This document shows, piece by piece, positions 1 to 6,500 of a stretch of 11,280 bases of DNA. Position 1 is the first letter of the stretch. Every line of letters starts with the position of its first letter. Below the pieces are notes generated by a model, which did no database searches, was not told where the DNA came from, and saw only the letters and a program-made list of their open reading frames with translations. The stretch is from Microbacteriaceae bacterium (GTDB taxonomy: Bacteria > Actinomycetota > Actinomycetes > Actinomycetales > Microbacteriaceae). The stretch is from the NCBI GenBank assembly GCA_947486475.1, contig CANKTR010000020.1, forward strand, positions 1 through 11,280, in the 5' to 3' direction. A program made the position numbers and the translations under genes.

Positions 1-82
1 CGCCCTTCGTGTCGGCGATACTGCCGGCGTGAACCTGACCGATTCGTCCCGAGCCAATGAGTCCAATGTTGAGATCGCCCAC
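1..82 (-). CDS. iolG: Gfo/Idh/MocA dehydrogenase, probable inositol 2-dehydrogenase (5' end only)
   Basis: Only the first 27 codons are in the window; the gene runs off the left edge. Read leftward from a GTG at 82-80 it gives an N-terminus containing NIGLIGSGRIGQVHA, a Rossmann beta-alpha-beta with the GxGxxG dinucleotide motif and the trailing GQVHA that is common in the N-termini of inositol 2-dehydrogenases. A purine-rich GAAAGG lies a few bases upstream, which supports the GTG start. It is divergent from the SDR gene starting at 145, and the 62-bp gap holds a putative IolR-type operator. In the family, IolG oxidises myo-inositol to scyllo-inosose with NAD+. The fold is clear from the motif, but substrate assignment from 27 residues rests mainly on the neighbouring iol-type genes; another sugar dehydrogenase of the same family is possible. 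Confidence 0.6.
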   Translation of the reverse strand, partial: MGDLNIGLIGSGRIGQVHAGSIADTKG

Positions 83-97
83 GAGGCACCTTTCATT

Positions 98-109
98 TGT
101 TAGGACAAA
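98..109 (+). promoter_or_regulatory. Putative IolR-type operator, copy 1
   Basis: TGTTAGGACAAA lies in the divergent gap between the iolG-like gene and the SDR gene. It sits in a short dyad, TTTGT-TAGG-ACAAA (96-109). The reverse complement contains TGTCCTAACA, which fits every position of the C. glutamicum IolR consensus as I recall it (KGWCHTRACA). The same 12-mer recurs at 6399-6410 upstream of the iolC-type kinase. It lies just upstream of a TACAAT -10 candidate (112-117), where a repressor would block RNA polymerase in the rightward direction and probably in both. The repeat and dyad are seen directly; the regulator is inferred. Confidence 0.65.
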
Positions 110-111
110 CA

Positions 112-117
112 TACAAT
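112..117 (+). promoter_or_regulatory. -10 element candidate for the rightward operon
   Basis: TACAAT matches five of six positions of the TATAAT consensus and lies 28 bp before the ATG at 145. No good -35 hexamer is found at 16-18 bp spacing. The operator 12-mer lies in the spacer. On the other strand TATTGT (118-113) or TATGTT (113-108) could serve the iolG-like gene, so the promoters may overlap back to back. Confidence 0.45.
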
Positions 118-144
118 AATTGGGGTACCTCAACAAGGAGACCC

Positions 145-1101
145 ATGTCGCGCATTTCTATCACCGGCTCGACCGGCTTCGTCGGCAGCAACATTTCCGA
201 GGTCCTGCAGTCGTTCGGGCACACCGTGGTCGGTCTGACGCGCGACAGCCGCGTGCACAACGCGCCCTGGGAACTCCACGATGTCGATTATTCGTCGGAC
301 AAGTCCCTGGCGTCCGCCGTGGCCGGTGCCGATGCGGTTGTCCACTGCGCGATCGCCGACGATTTTCGCCGATTGCTCAATGACCGACCCGCGGCCTACG
401 ACAACTACGTTGCTCTGACGGAACGCCTCGCGCGCATCGCCGATGCAAACGGGCAAAAGTTCATCTTCATTTCGACCGACTGGGTGATGGACGGCACGGG
501 ACACCGTGAACTCGAATCGAACCACGGCAATGCCATCAACTATTACGGGTACCTCAAAGGCCTCGCCGAACAGGCCGTTCACAGTGCGCTGAAGGGCCGA
601 GGGGTCGTCGCGCGAGTGGCCGGAGTGATGGGTCGTCACCGGATCGCCGAAGCACCGAGATTGCAGGACGTCGGTTTCGGGTTCTACGTCGACACGCTGG
701 TTCGCTCGCTCCGCGCGGGGCAGGAGTTTCAGGTGTGGGGCGGCCCCAACGTCAACAAGATCACGACGCCGTCCCTCGCCTCCGAAGCCGGTGCGCAAAT
801 CGCCCGAATCATTGCGCGCGACGCGACGGGGACGTTCCACCTCGTCGGCGACACCGCGGTGACCCGAATGGAACTCGCCTACGCCACCTGCGACGTCTTC
901 GATCTTCCGCGAAATCTGATCACCGAGGGCGAGCCGCCCGCGGCGGAACTGTTTCCGGGACCGGTCCCCGTCGATTCGAGCCTCGCCAACGAGCACACCA
1001 AAACGGTGTTGGGGCTCGGGCCCCAGCCGTTGACCGACATCCTGACCGCGTTTCGCGCGGAAATCGATAGCGGTCACGTCAGCCCCTTGACCCGCGACTG
1101 A
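145..1101 (+). CDS. RmlD-like NAD(P)-dependent extended SDR (sugar reductase/epimerase family)
   Basis: The 318-residue product begins with a Rossmann nucleotide-binding motif (GSTGFVG, residues 8-14). It then shows STDWVMDG (110-117), close to the STDYVFDG of dTDP-4-dehydrorhamnose reductases (RmlD), and the catalytic YxxxK pair (Y134, K138). The ATG at 145 is chosen because AAGGAG ends at 140; a TTG at 97 would add 16 residues before the Rossmann start and would lie inside the operator. The protein is probably a cytoplasmic NAD(P)H-dependent reductase, dehydrogenase or epimerase. It is first in an operon with an IolE-type TIM barrel and a Gfo/Idh/MocA dehydrogenase, and lies next to iol-type genes, so a cyclitol or sugar derivative is a more likely substrate than dTDP-rhamnose. 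No rhamnose synthesis genes are nearby. The substrate cannot be read from the sequence. Confidence 0.88.
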   Translation: MSRISITGSTGFVGSNISEVLQSFGHTVVGLTRDSRVHNAPWELHDVDYSSDKSLASAVAGADAVVHCAIADDFRRLLNDRPAAYDNYVALTERLARIADANGQKFIFISTDWVMDGTGHRELESNHGNAINYYGYLKGLAEQAVHSALKGRGVVARVAGVMGRHRIAEAPRLQDVGFGFYVDTLVRSLRAGQEFQVWGGPNVNKITTPSLASEAGAQIARIIARDATGTFHLVGDTAVTRMELAYATCDVFDLPRNLITEGEPPAAELFPGPVPVDSSLANEHTKTVLGLGPQPLTDILTAFRAEIDSGHVSPLTRD

Positions 1102-1119
1102 GAAGGATTGGATGACACC

Positions 1120-2049
1120 GTGACCGACGAGAAAAAGATTTACGTGGCCAACGCGCCCGTCAGTTATGGGGCATTCGAACTCACGGTCGGAATCAACCCG
1201 AACGTTCCCGACGGAACCGCACTGCTCGATGCGGTGGCCGCCGCCGGATATGACGGCATCGACCTCGGCCCGGTGGGTTATCTGGGCGTCGGCGCTGACC
1301 TCGGCCGGCGGCTCGCCGATCGCGGTCTGGGACTGTCCGGTGCGTACCTCGAGTTCCGCTACCACGAGCCGGACAACGTGACCGCGACGATGCCCGAACT
1401 GGATGCGATGCTCGACACCTTCGACGCCGTCGCCCCCTTCGCCAGCACTCCCCCGCCGAGGCCGACGATTGCTGATGCGGGAAGCGACGCTCGGCACGGT
1501 GCGCCCGGCTCCGGTGCCCGAAACCCCGCATCGGGACTGACCGACGCCGAGTGGGATCAATTCGCGGTGGGGATGAACCGAGTTCTCGAGCGCTGCCGCC
1601 AGCGCGGTTACGAGCCGACGCTCCACTGCGAAACGGGCTCATTCCTCGAGTCCACCGCGGAGTTGGAAAAGGTGTTGACGATGACCGACATCGACGTGTG
1701 TCTCGAAACCGGACATCAGTTGCTGGGCGGCGGCGATCCACACGATTTCCTTCACACCTGGAGCGACCGGGTTAACCACGTTCACCTCAAAGACGTGACC
1801 ATGAGCGTCTTCGACGACATCGTTCGGACGGGGCAACCCTCGTCAGCAATCTGGGCGAACGAGGCTTTCCCGCGACTGGGTGAGGGCGACTTTGATGTCG
1901 CCCGTTTCGTCGGGAATCTGATCGCCAGCGGATTCGCCGGTTGGCTTGTCGTGGAACAGGACATTTTCCCCTCGTCACCCGAGCGTTTTGCCCGAGCGAT
2001 TGAGGACCAACACCTCAACCGCACCTACCTTTCGACGTTAGGACTGTGA
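1120..2049 (+). CDS. TIM-barrel sugar phosphate isomerase/epimerase, IolE (inosose dehydratase)-like
   Basis: The product is a 309-residue xylose-isomerase-like/AP-endonuclease-2 TIM barrel. NAPVSYGAFE (11-20) forms the first strand. HCETG (169-173), LETGHQLLGGGDP (195-207), HVHLKD (220-225) and VVEQD (277-281) are the barrel-end motifs that carry metal ligands in this family, so E171, E196, H199, H222 and E279 are candidates. The Pro/Gly/Ala-rich stretch around residues 108-138 looks linker-like, but PTIADAGSDAR is a conserved-looking block I associate with actinobacterial relatives. I prefer the GTG at 1120: AGAAGGA (1101-1107) abuts the alternative TTG at 1108, leaving that start no spacing, although 12 nt to the GTG is long. 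The gene begins 18 bp after the SDR stop and ends 3 bp before the next gene. IolE itself dehydrates scyllo-inosose; this paralogue may instead isomerise or epimerise a related keto-inositol. Confidence 0.85.
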   Translation: MTDEKKIYVANAPVSYGAFELTVGINPNVPDGTALLDAVAAAGYDGIDLGPVGYLGVGADLGRRLADRGLGLSGAYLEFRYHEPDNVTATMPELDAMLDTFDAVAPFASTPPPRPTIADAGSDARHGAPGSGARNPASGLTDAEWDQFAVGMNRVLERCRQRGYEPTLHCETGSFLESTAELEKVLTMTDIDVCLETGHQLLGGGDPHDFLHTWSDRVNHVHLKDVTMSVFDDIVRTGQPSSAIWANEAFPRLGEGDFDVARFVGNLIASGFAGWLVVEQDIFPSSPERFARAIEDQHLNRTYLSTLGL

Positions 2050-2052
2050 ATC

Positions 2053-2949
2053 ATGTTTCGACTCGGACTCGTCGGAGCGGGACGGATGGGGCAAACCCAT
2101 CTGGCCGCACTGAAAGAATCATCCACCGTTGCCGTAACCGCCATCGTCGAACCACGCCCCGACGTCGCCGCCGCGTTGGCAGCCGACGGCTATGCCGTTC
2201 ACGCCTCGATCGCTGACCTGCTTGACGCCGGCGGGGTGGACGGATTCCTCGTGGCGACGCCCAGCGGATTCCACGTCGACGTGATCCGACAGCTCGCTCC
2301 GGCTGGGCTACCGATTCTGAGCGAGAAGCCGTGTGGGCTTTCGGTGGAGGACGCGAGCGCCGTCAAGGAGATCGTCGAGAGCGCCGGAGTGAGATTGCAG
2401 ATCGGATACTGGCGACGGTTTGTCCCTTCGATGATTGAACTCAAAAAGGACATCGAGTCGGGTCGATTCGGTCGGCTGTTGTTCGTTCACGCGAGCCAGT
2501 GGGATTACCGCCCTCCCGCCGCCGAATTCCGAAACAGTTCGGGCGGAATCCTCACCGATATGGGTGTGCATGAAATCGACGTCATCCACTGGCTTACGGG
2601 CGAAGCGCCTCGGGCTATTACGGGAACGGTCCTGATGAGCACGACCCCCGGAGTGGTCGACGAAGACTCGGCGGTTTTCTCCCTCGTGTTGCCGTCGGGA
2701 ACTCTCGGGATTGCGACGCTCGGTCGTTTTTACCCCGAGGCCGACTTCGTCGGAATCGAAGTCATGGGCGAAGAAGACCACGTTCGAATCGAGGTGCTCG
2801 CGGGCGAGGCCGGCGAAGTGACCCAGATGGCGGCGCTTCGCGCACAAGCCGAGGCGTTCGCGGCCGGCGGCGTCCCGGGCGGCGCAACGATTGACGACGC
2901 CGTCACTGCGCTGCGAGTCGTGTCCCTGTATTCACCGGAGACCAACTGA
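2053..2949 (+). CDS. Gfo/Idh/MocA family oxidoreductase, inositol dehydrogenase-like
   Basis: The 298-residue product has an N-terminal Rossmann domain with GAGRMG (8-13), the family's EKP motif (residues 91-93, with K92 as the catalytic or cofactor-binding lysine), and the GGILTDMGVHEIDVIHW block (164-180). That block supplies the DxGxHxxD residues (D169, H173, D176) that bind and oxidise the substrate in inositol dehydrogenases. At 298 residues it is about 30-40 shorter than usual; the shortening appears to lie in the C-terminal sheet domain, and the reading frame is intact. It is the third gene of the rightward operon, 3 bp after the TIM barrel. Its stop overlaps a further ATG in a TGATG arrangement. 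It probably oxidises a hydroxyl of an inositol isomer or sugar with NAD(P)+. It is distinct from the iolG-like gene at the left edge, so the locus has at least two such enzymes. Confidence 0.88.
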   Translation: MFRLGLVGAGRMGQTHLAALKESSTVAVTAIVEPRPDVAAALAADGYAVHASIADLLDAGGVDGFLVATPSGFHVDVIRQLAPAGLPILSEKPCGLSVEDASAVKEIVESAGVRLQIGYWRRFVPSMIELKKDIESGRFGRLLFVHASQWDYRPPAAEFRNSSGGILTDMGVHEIDVIHWLTGEAPRAITGTVLMSTTPGVVDEDSAVFSLVLPSGTLGIATLGRFYPEADFVGIEVMGEEDHVRIEVLAGEAGEVTQMAALRAQAEAFAAGGVPGGATIDDAVTALRVVSLYSPETN

Positions 2950-3008
2950 TGTCCGCCATAGACGTCCTCACCGCAATCGCCAGCGCGGCGATGACGAACC
3001 GACCCTAG
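2949..3008 (+). CDS. 19-codon ORF coupled to the dehydrogenase stop; possible gene remnant
   Basis: The TGA of the upstream dehydrogenase overlaps an ATG (TGATG, 2947-2951), with CGGAG about nine bases upstream. This is the same coupling geometry seen between the kinase and aldolase genes at 5400-5404. The reading frame gives only MSAIDVLTAIASAAMTNRP before a TAG at 3006-3008. That stop shares a CTAG with the stop of the convergent mmsA. The peptide resembles the N-terminal helix of a larger enzyme, so a truncated operon gene is possible, as is a chance ORF. A hairpin (2976-2992) occupies part of the same sequence, which argues for a non-coding role. I do not recognise a family. Confidence 0.22.
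   Translation: MSAIDVLTAIASAAMTNRP
2976..2992. terminator. Hairpin between convergent operons, possible bidirectional terminator
   Basis: ATCGCC-AGCGC-GGCGAT is a perfect 6-bp stem with a 5-nt loop. It lies between the end of the rightward dehydrogenase gene (2949) and the leftward mmsA stop (3005). No T-tract follows on either strand, so Rho-independent termination would be weak. It is the only clear structure in this 55-bp convergent gap. Confidence 0.35.
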
Positions 3009-4498
3009 TTCTGGGGGAAGCCGAGGTTGATGCCGCCGTGGCTCGGGTCGAGCCAGCGCGACGTCATCGTCTTTTCCTGCGTGTAGAAGTTGACGCCGTA
3101 CATGCCGTGGGCTTTGGAGTCACCGAAAATTGATGCTTTCCAGCCACCGAACGAGTAGTACGCCACCGGCACGGGGATGGGAACGTTGATTCCGATCATG
3201 CCGACCTGAATCTCGTTCTGGAAACGGCGAGCCGCCCCGCCATCGTTCGTGAAGATGGCGGTTCCGTTTCCGAAAGCCCCGTTGTTGATGAGCGCGACGC
3301 CTTCGTCGTAGGTCTTGACGCGAACGATCGAGAGAACCGGTCCGAAGATTTCTTCGGTGTACACCTTCGACGTCGTCGGCACTTTGTCGATCAGCGTGGG
3401 TCCGAGCCAGAATCCGTTCGGGTCGCCATCGACCTCGATGCCACGACCGTCGACGACCACGTCTGCGCCATCCGCGATGGCGATATCGATGTACGACGCC
3501 ACTTTGTCACGGTGTTGTTCGGTGACGAGCGGGCCCATGTCGCAGGAGCGTCGGCCATCACCGATGACCAGCCCGCGCATGCGCTCGGTGATTTTCTCGA
3601 TGAGTGCGTCGGCGACGGGCTCGACCGCGACGACCACCGAGATGGCCATGCAGCGCTCGCCCGCGGAACCGAAGCCCGCATTAATCGCCGAGTCGGCCAC
3701 GAGGTCGAGGTCGGCATCGGGCAACACGAGCATGTGGTTCTTGGCTCCGCCGAGGGCTTGAACGCGCTTGCCGTTCTTGGCGCCCGTCTCGTACACGTAC
3801 TGGGCGATCGGCGTCGAACCAACGAACGAGATGGCGTGAACGCGTGGGTCGGTCAGCAACCCGTCGACGGATTCCTTGTCCCCGTTGAGAACGGTGAAGA
3901 CACCGTCGGGGAGTCCCGCTTCTTTCCACAGTTCCCCGAGCCAGATCGCAGCCGACGGGTCCTTTTCGGACGGTTTGAGGACGACGGTGTTTCCCGTCGC
4001 GATGGCGATGGGGAAGAACCACATCGGCACCATGGCTGGGAAGTTGAAGGGCGAGATGATTCCGACGACGCCGAGTGGCTGACGAATCGAATACACATCG
4101 ACACCGGTCGAGGCGTTTTCGGTGTACGAGCCCTTGACGAGGTGTGGGATGCCACACGCGAATTCGACGACTTCCTGGCCGCGCGAGATTTCGCCGAGTG
4201 CATCCGACAGGACCTTGCCGTGTTCGGAGGTCAAGATCTCCGCGAGCTCGCCCTTTTTGGCGTTGAGCAGTTCACGGAAGTTGAACAGGATCGCCTGGCG
4301 ACGGGCGATGGACGTGTCACGCCACTCGGGGTAGGCCGCGTCCGCCGTCGAGATGGCTTTGTCGATGTCCGCCTGGTTCGCGAGGACCACGCGTTTGGTT
4401 TCCTTGCCGAGGGCCGGGTCGTACACGGGTGACGTGCGGTCGGAGGTTCCGTGGTCGCGTGCGCCAGAAATCCAGTGGGGGACGAGGTTCTTGGTCAT
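3005..4498 (-). CDS. mmsA: Methylmalonate-semialdehyde dehydrogenase (CoA-acylating), MmsA/IolA
   Basis: The 497-residue product has the normal length and motif order for the family: SPFNFPAMVPMW (149-160), FVGSTPIAQYVYETG (225-239), QALGGAKNH (247-255) and the catalytic cysteine C283 in GSAGERCMA. The ALGGAKNH form, without the glutamate of the ELGGK motif of hydrolytic aldehyde dehydrogenases, is characteristic of CoA-dependent MmsA enzymes. The start at 4498 is supported by AAAGGAA six bases upstream; upstream in-frame starts would overlap the preceding gene. Known MmsA/IolA converts malonate semialdehyde (from inositol) to acetyl-CoA and CO2, and methylmalonate semialdehyde (from valine) to propionyl-CoA. 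It is the last gene of a leftward operon with the iolC-type kinase and the Cgl0159-type protein, 22 bp after the latter, which points to inositol breakdown here. Its stop shares a CTAG with the short convergent ORF ending at 3008. Confidence 0.96.
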   Translation of the reverse strand: MTKNLVPHWISGARDHGTSDRTSPVYDPALGKETKRVVLANQADIDKAISTADAAYPEWRDTSIARRQAILFNFRELLNAKKGELAEILTSEHGKVLSDALGEISRGQEVVEFACGIPHLVKGSYTENASTGVDVYSIRQPLGVVGIISPFNFPAMVPMWFFPIAIATGNTVVLKPSEKDPSAAIWLGELWKEAGLPDGVFTVLNGDKESVDGLLTDPRVHAISFVGSTPIAQYVYETGAKNGKRVQALGGAKNHMLVLPDADLDLVADSAINAGFGSAGERCMAISVVVAVEPVADALIEKITERMRGLVIGDGRRSCDMGPLVTEQHRDKVASYIDIAIADGADVVVDGRGIEVDGDPNGFWLGPTLIDKVPTTSKVYTEEIFGPVLSIVRVKTYDEGVALINNGAFGNGTAIFTNDGGAARRFQNEIQVGMIGINVPIPVPVAYYSFGGWKASIFGDSKAHGMYGVNFYTQEKTMTSRWLDPSHGGINLGFPQN

Positions 4499-4520
4499 GT
4501 TGTTCCTTTGTGTCTGAAAA

Positions 4521-5402
4521 CTACGAGCCATGTACGAGGTTAGTCGCTGCGTCAACCGCGTGGGCGACGTCGCCGCCGTCGGGGTACAGCAACGATCGGC
4601 CGACGACGAGGCCGCGCACTCCGGGAAGCCCGAGCGCGTGCGCCCACTGTTCCCGCTGTGCGGATTCGTCGCCCGTGGGGTCTCCGCCCAGCAACAGCGT
4701 CGGCAGCGTGGTGGACGCCATCACGCGTTCCATGTCGGGGACGACGGGCAACTTGAGCCACGAATACGCGCTCGAGTTTCCGAGCCCCGACGCGATCGCG
4801 ACGGACAGAATCACCTGATCGGTGGACAGATTGTTCGTGATCTGTCCGTCTACCCATTCGCTCATGAACGGCTCGAGCATGATGGGGATGTTGAGTTCGG
4901 CGGCGTCACTGACCGCAAGCGCCGACGCCTCGAGCGTGTCGGCGGTTCCCGCGTCCTGGAGGTTGATGCGAACGAGGTTCTTGGCGAAGTCGAGGCCGTC
5001 GCGTTCGATCGCGGGCATGTCATAGGCGGTGTAGCGGTCGTCCATTTCGAAGGACGCCCCGCGCAATCCGCCGCGGTTCATCGAACCGACGACGATTTTG
5101 TCGTCGAGTAACCCCAGCAGGGCGAGGTCGTCAATGATGTCGGGGGTTCCGAGCACCCCGTCGACACCGGGACGGCTGAGTGCGATGGCGAGGTTGGTGA
5201 GCAGTTCGTATCGGTCGGCCATGGCCGTGGCATTGCCACCGACCGCGAGAGCACCGCGTGCGGGGTGGTCCGCGGCGACAATCATGAGACGACCGTCGCC
5301 GGCGATAAGTTCACGGCGCTGTCGGTTGGCGTACACCTCGGCGAGCCGGCCGGGGTTCGTCGCGCGGGTTTCCCGCAGCGCGTCGAAATCGAGTGACACC
5401 AT
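4521..5402 (-). CDS. Cgl0159-family (beta/alpha)8 protein, candidate 5-dehydro-2-deoxyphosphogluconate aldolase
   Basis: The 293-residue product resembles the Cgl0159 family, which is related to class I (DeoC/DhnA-like) aldolases. Visible landmarks are IVAADHPARGAL (41-52), GVLGTPDII (82-90), the strand WLKLPVV (215-221) with K217 as the likely Schiff-base lysine, and GLVVGRSLLYPDGGD (264-278), resembling a phosphate-binding end. The ATG at 5402 overlaps the kinase TGA (TGATG), with AAGGAG eight bases upstream inside the kinase gene; longer starts would run further into that gene. In actinobacterial inositol clusters this family usually sits beside iolC, where Bacillus has iolJ. The inferred role is aldol cleavage of the kinase product to dihydroxyacetone phosphate and malonate semialdehyde, which the next gene, mmsA, consumes. 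Family recognition is good; the catalytic role is inference. Confidence 0.82.
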   Translation of the reverse strand: MVSLDFDALRETRATNPGRLAEVYANRQRRELIAGDGRLMIVAADHPARGALAVGGNATAMADRYELLTNLAIALSRPGVDGVLGTPDIIDDLALLGLLDDKIVVGSMNRGGLRGASFEMDDRYTAYDMPAIERDGLDFAKNLVRINLQDAGTADTLEASALAVSDAAELNIPIMLEPFMSEWVDGQITNNLSTDQVILSVAIASGLGNSSAYSWLKLPVVPDMERVMASTTLPTLLLGGDPTGDESAQREQWAHALGLPGVRGLVVGRSLLYPDGGDVAHAVDAATNLVHGS

Positions 5403-6349
5403 CAGTAGATCTCCTTCACAATGGCCAGAACCTCGTCGGTGGTTGGCATTGCCGTTGAACATTCGAGTCGGGACGCGACGATCGCACCCGCCACGTTACC
5501 GAATCGCAGGACATCCACGAGGTCCCATCCTTGCAGGAGTCCGTAACACAGCGCGCCCCCGAACGAGTCCCCAGCGCCGAGTCCGTTGACGACGTCGACA
5601 AAGTACGGGGGCACCTCGACTGAGGTCTCACGGGTTTTGGCGAGCACCCCTTTGGGTCCCTGCTTGACGATGGCGAGTTCGATCCCCCGGTCGAGCAGTG
5701 CGTCAGCAGCGCGGTGCGGGTCGGTCTCGCCGATCGCGACCTCGCACTCCTCTTTGTTACCCACCGCAACGGTGACCTTGTCGAGCGCCACGGTGATCTC
5801 GGCGGTCGCGAGTTCCGGCGAATCCCAGAACATCGCGCGGTAGTCGAGGTCGAGAATCGTGAGGGGTGTGCGCCCGCGTGCATCCCACGCGGCGTGATGT
5901 GCCGCCCGTGACGGTTCCTGGCTCAATCCGGTCACGGTCGACCAATACACCCGGGCGTCGCGAATCGCATCGAGGTCGAGTTCCGCGGCCTGAATCTCGA
6001 GGTCGGGCGCTTTCGGTTCGCGATAGAAATAGAGCGGGAAGTCGTCCGGCGGGAAAATCTCGCAGAAGACGACGGGGGTGTTGAGCCCCTCGACGCCGGA
6101 CACGAACTCGTCGCTCACTCCGAGACGAACGAGTTCGTTGTGAACGAAGCGTCCGAAGGGGTCGTTTCCGGTCCGCGTGATGACGGCCGAACGAAGTCCG
6201 TGGCGAGCAGCGGCGACGGCGACATTGGTCGCGCTCCCGCCGAGGAATTTGCCGAACGACGTCACATCTTCGAGTCCAACACCGGTTTGAAGGGGGTAAA
6301 TGTCGACCCCGACACGACCGATGGTGATGACATCGCACGGGGCGCTCAT
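5402..6349 (-). CDS. iolC: 5-dehydro-2-deoxygluconokinase, PfkB/ribokinase family (IolC)
   Basis: The 315-residue PfkB-family sugar kinase has the N-terminal signature GGSATNVAVAAARHG (37-51) and the C-terminal signature VVNGLGAGDSFGGAL (253-267), whose D261 is the catalytic base in the anion-hole motif GAGD. The VVNGLGAGD variant is typical of IolC rather than of ribokinase or fructokinase. The ATG at 6349 puts the beta-strand CDVITIGRVGVD right at the N-terminus as expected; a longer start at 6385 would add 12 residues and approach the operator. GAGAG lies about ten bases upstream, a modest binding site. Known IolC phosphorylates 5-dehydro-2-deoxy-D-gluconate with ATP. It is first in the leftward operon and translationally coupled to the Cgl0159-type gene. 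An operator-like 12-mer sits 50 bp upstream, suggesting repression by an IolR-type regulator in the absence of inositol. Confidence 0.9.
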   Translation of the reverse strand: MSAPCDVITIGRVGVDIYPLQTGVGLEDVTSFGKFLGGSATNVAVAAARHGLRSAVITRTGNDPFGRFVHNELVRLGVSDEFVSGVEGLNTPVVFCEIFPPDDFPLYFYREPKAPDLEIQAAELDLDAIRDARVYWSTVTGLSQEPSRAAHHAAWDARGRTPLTILDLDYRAMFWDSPELATAEITVALDKVTVAVGNKEECEVAIGETDPHRAADALLDRGIELAIVKQGPKGVLAKTRETSVEVPPYFVDVVNGLGAGDSFGGALCYGLLQGWDLVDVLRFGNVAGAIVASRLECSTAMPTTDEVLAIVKEIY

Positions 6350-6372
6350 GGCAGGACTCTCGATTGGTGACA

Positions 6373-6392
6373 GAGCGGCAAACACCGCGCTC
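6373..6392 (-). other. Imperfect stem-loop in the iolC leader
   Basis: GAGCGG (6373-6378) can pair with CCGC...GCTC (6385-6392) with a two-base bulge. The structure lies between the operator region and the iolC ribosome binding site, so it would be in the 5' untranslated RNA if transcription starts near 6390 or above. No function can be assigned. Confidence 0.25.
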
Positions 6393-6398
6393 CTACTA

Positions 6399-6410
6399 TG
6401 TTAGGACAAA
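6399..6410 (+). promoter_or_regulatory. Putative IolR-type operator, copy 2
   Basis: TGTTAGGACAAA is identical to the 12-mer at 98-109 and lies about 50 bp upstream of the iolC-type ATG. On the minus strand it reads TTTGTCCTAACA and overlaps weak -10-like hexamers (TAACAT, or CATAGT at 6400-6395) for the leftward operon. The outer dyad is less perfect here than in copy 1. It fits the recalled C. glutamicum IolR consensus KGWCHTRACA. The exact repeat is observed; the regulator and promoter placement are inferred. Confidence 0.65.
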
Positions 6411-6466
6411 GTTCGGCTTTTCGCTACTCCGCTGGGCGACAAGCCGCCACCGGGACCTCCGCAACC

Positions 6467-6480
6467 GTCCCGCGGGGGAC
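6467..6480 (+). other. GC-rich inverted repeat upstream of rmuC
   Basis: GTCCC-GCGG-GGGAC is a perfect 5-bp stem with a 4-nt loop, ending 20 bp before the rmuC ATG. The region between it and the ATG has no clear Shine-Dalgarno sequence. It could be part of the rmuC promoter or leader; nothing more can be said. Confidence 0.2.
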
Positions 6481-6500
6481 CCCACTGGCACACTGTTCAC

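Noticed and set aside
1200..1560. Pro/Gly/Ala-rich segment in the TIM barrel as a possible insertion or frameshift
   Set aside because: The frame is continuous and the segment (about 1440-1540) contains a block that looks like one conserved in actinobacterial relatives, so it is probably native.
130..1626. 498-codon open frame on the minus strand
   Set aside because: It runs antisense through the SDR and into the TIM-barrel gene, both of which have clear family motifs. Its product is Arg/Gly/Val-rich with no recognisable domain, as expected for a shadow frame in G/C-rich third positions.
2037..2044. GTTAGGAC, an 8-bp partial match to the operator just before the Gfo/Idh/MocA gene at 2053
   Set aside because: It lies within the last Leu-Gly codons of the TIM-barrel gene, lacks the flanking TG...ACAAA dyad, and sits at a 3-bp gene junction inside an operon, so a chance match is more likely.
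3512..4432. 306-codon plus-strand frame opposite mmsA
   Set aside because: MmsA is certain on the minus strand; the opposite frame gives a low-complexity Asp/Arg/Val-rich product typical of a shadow.
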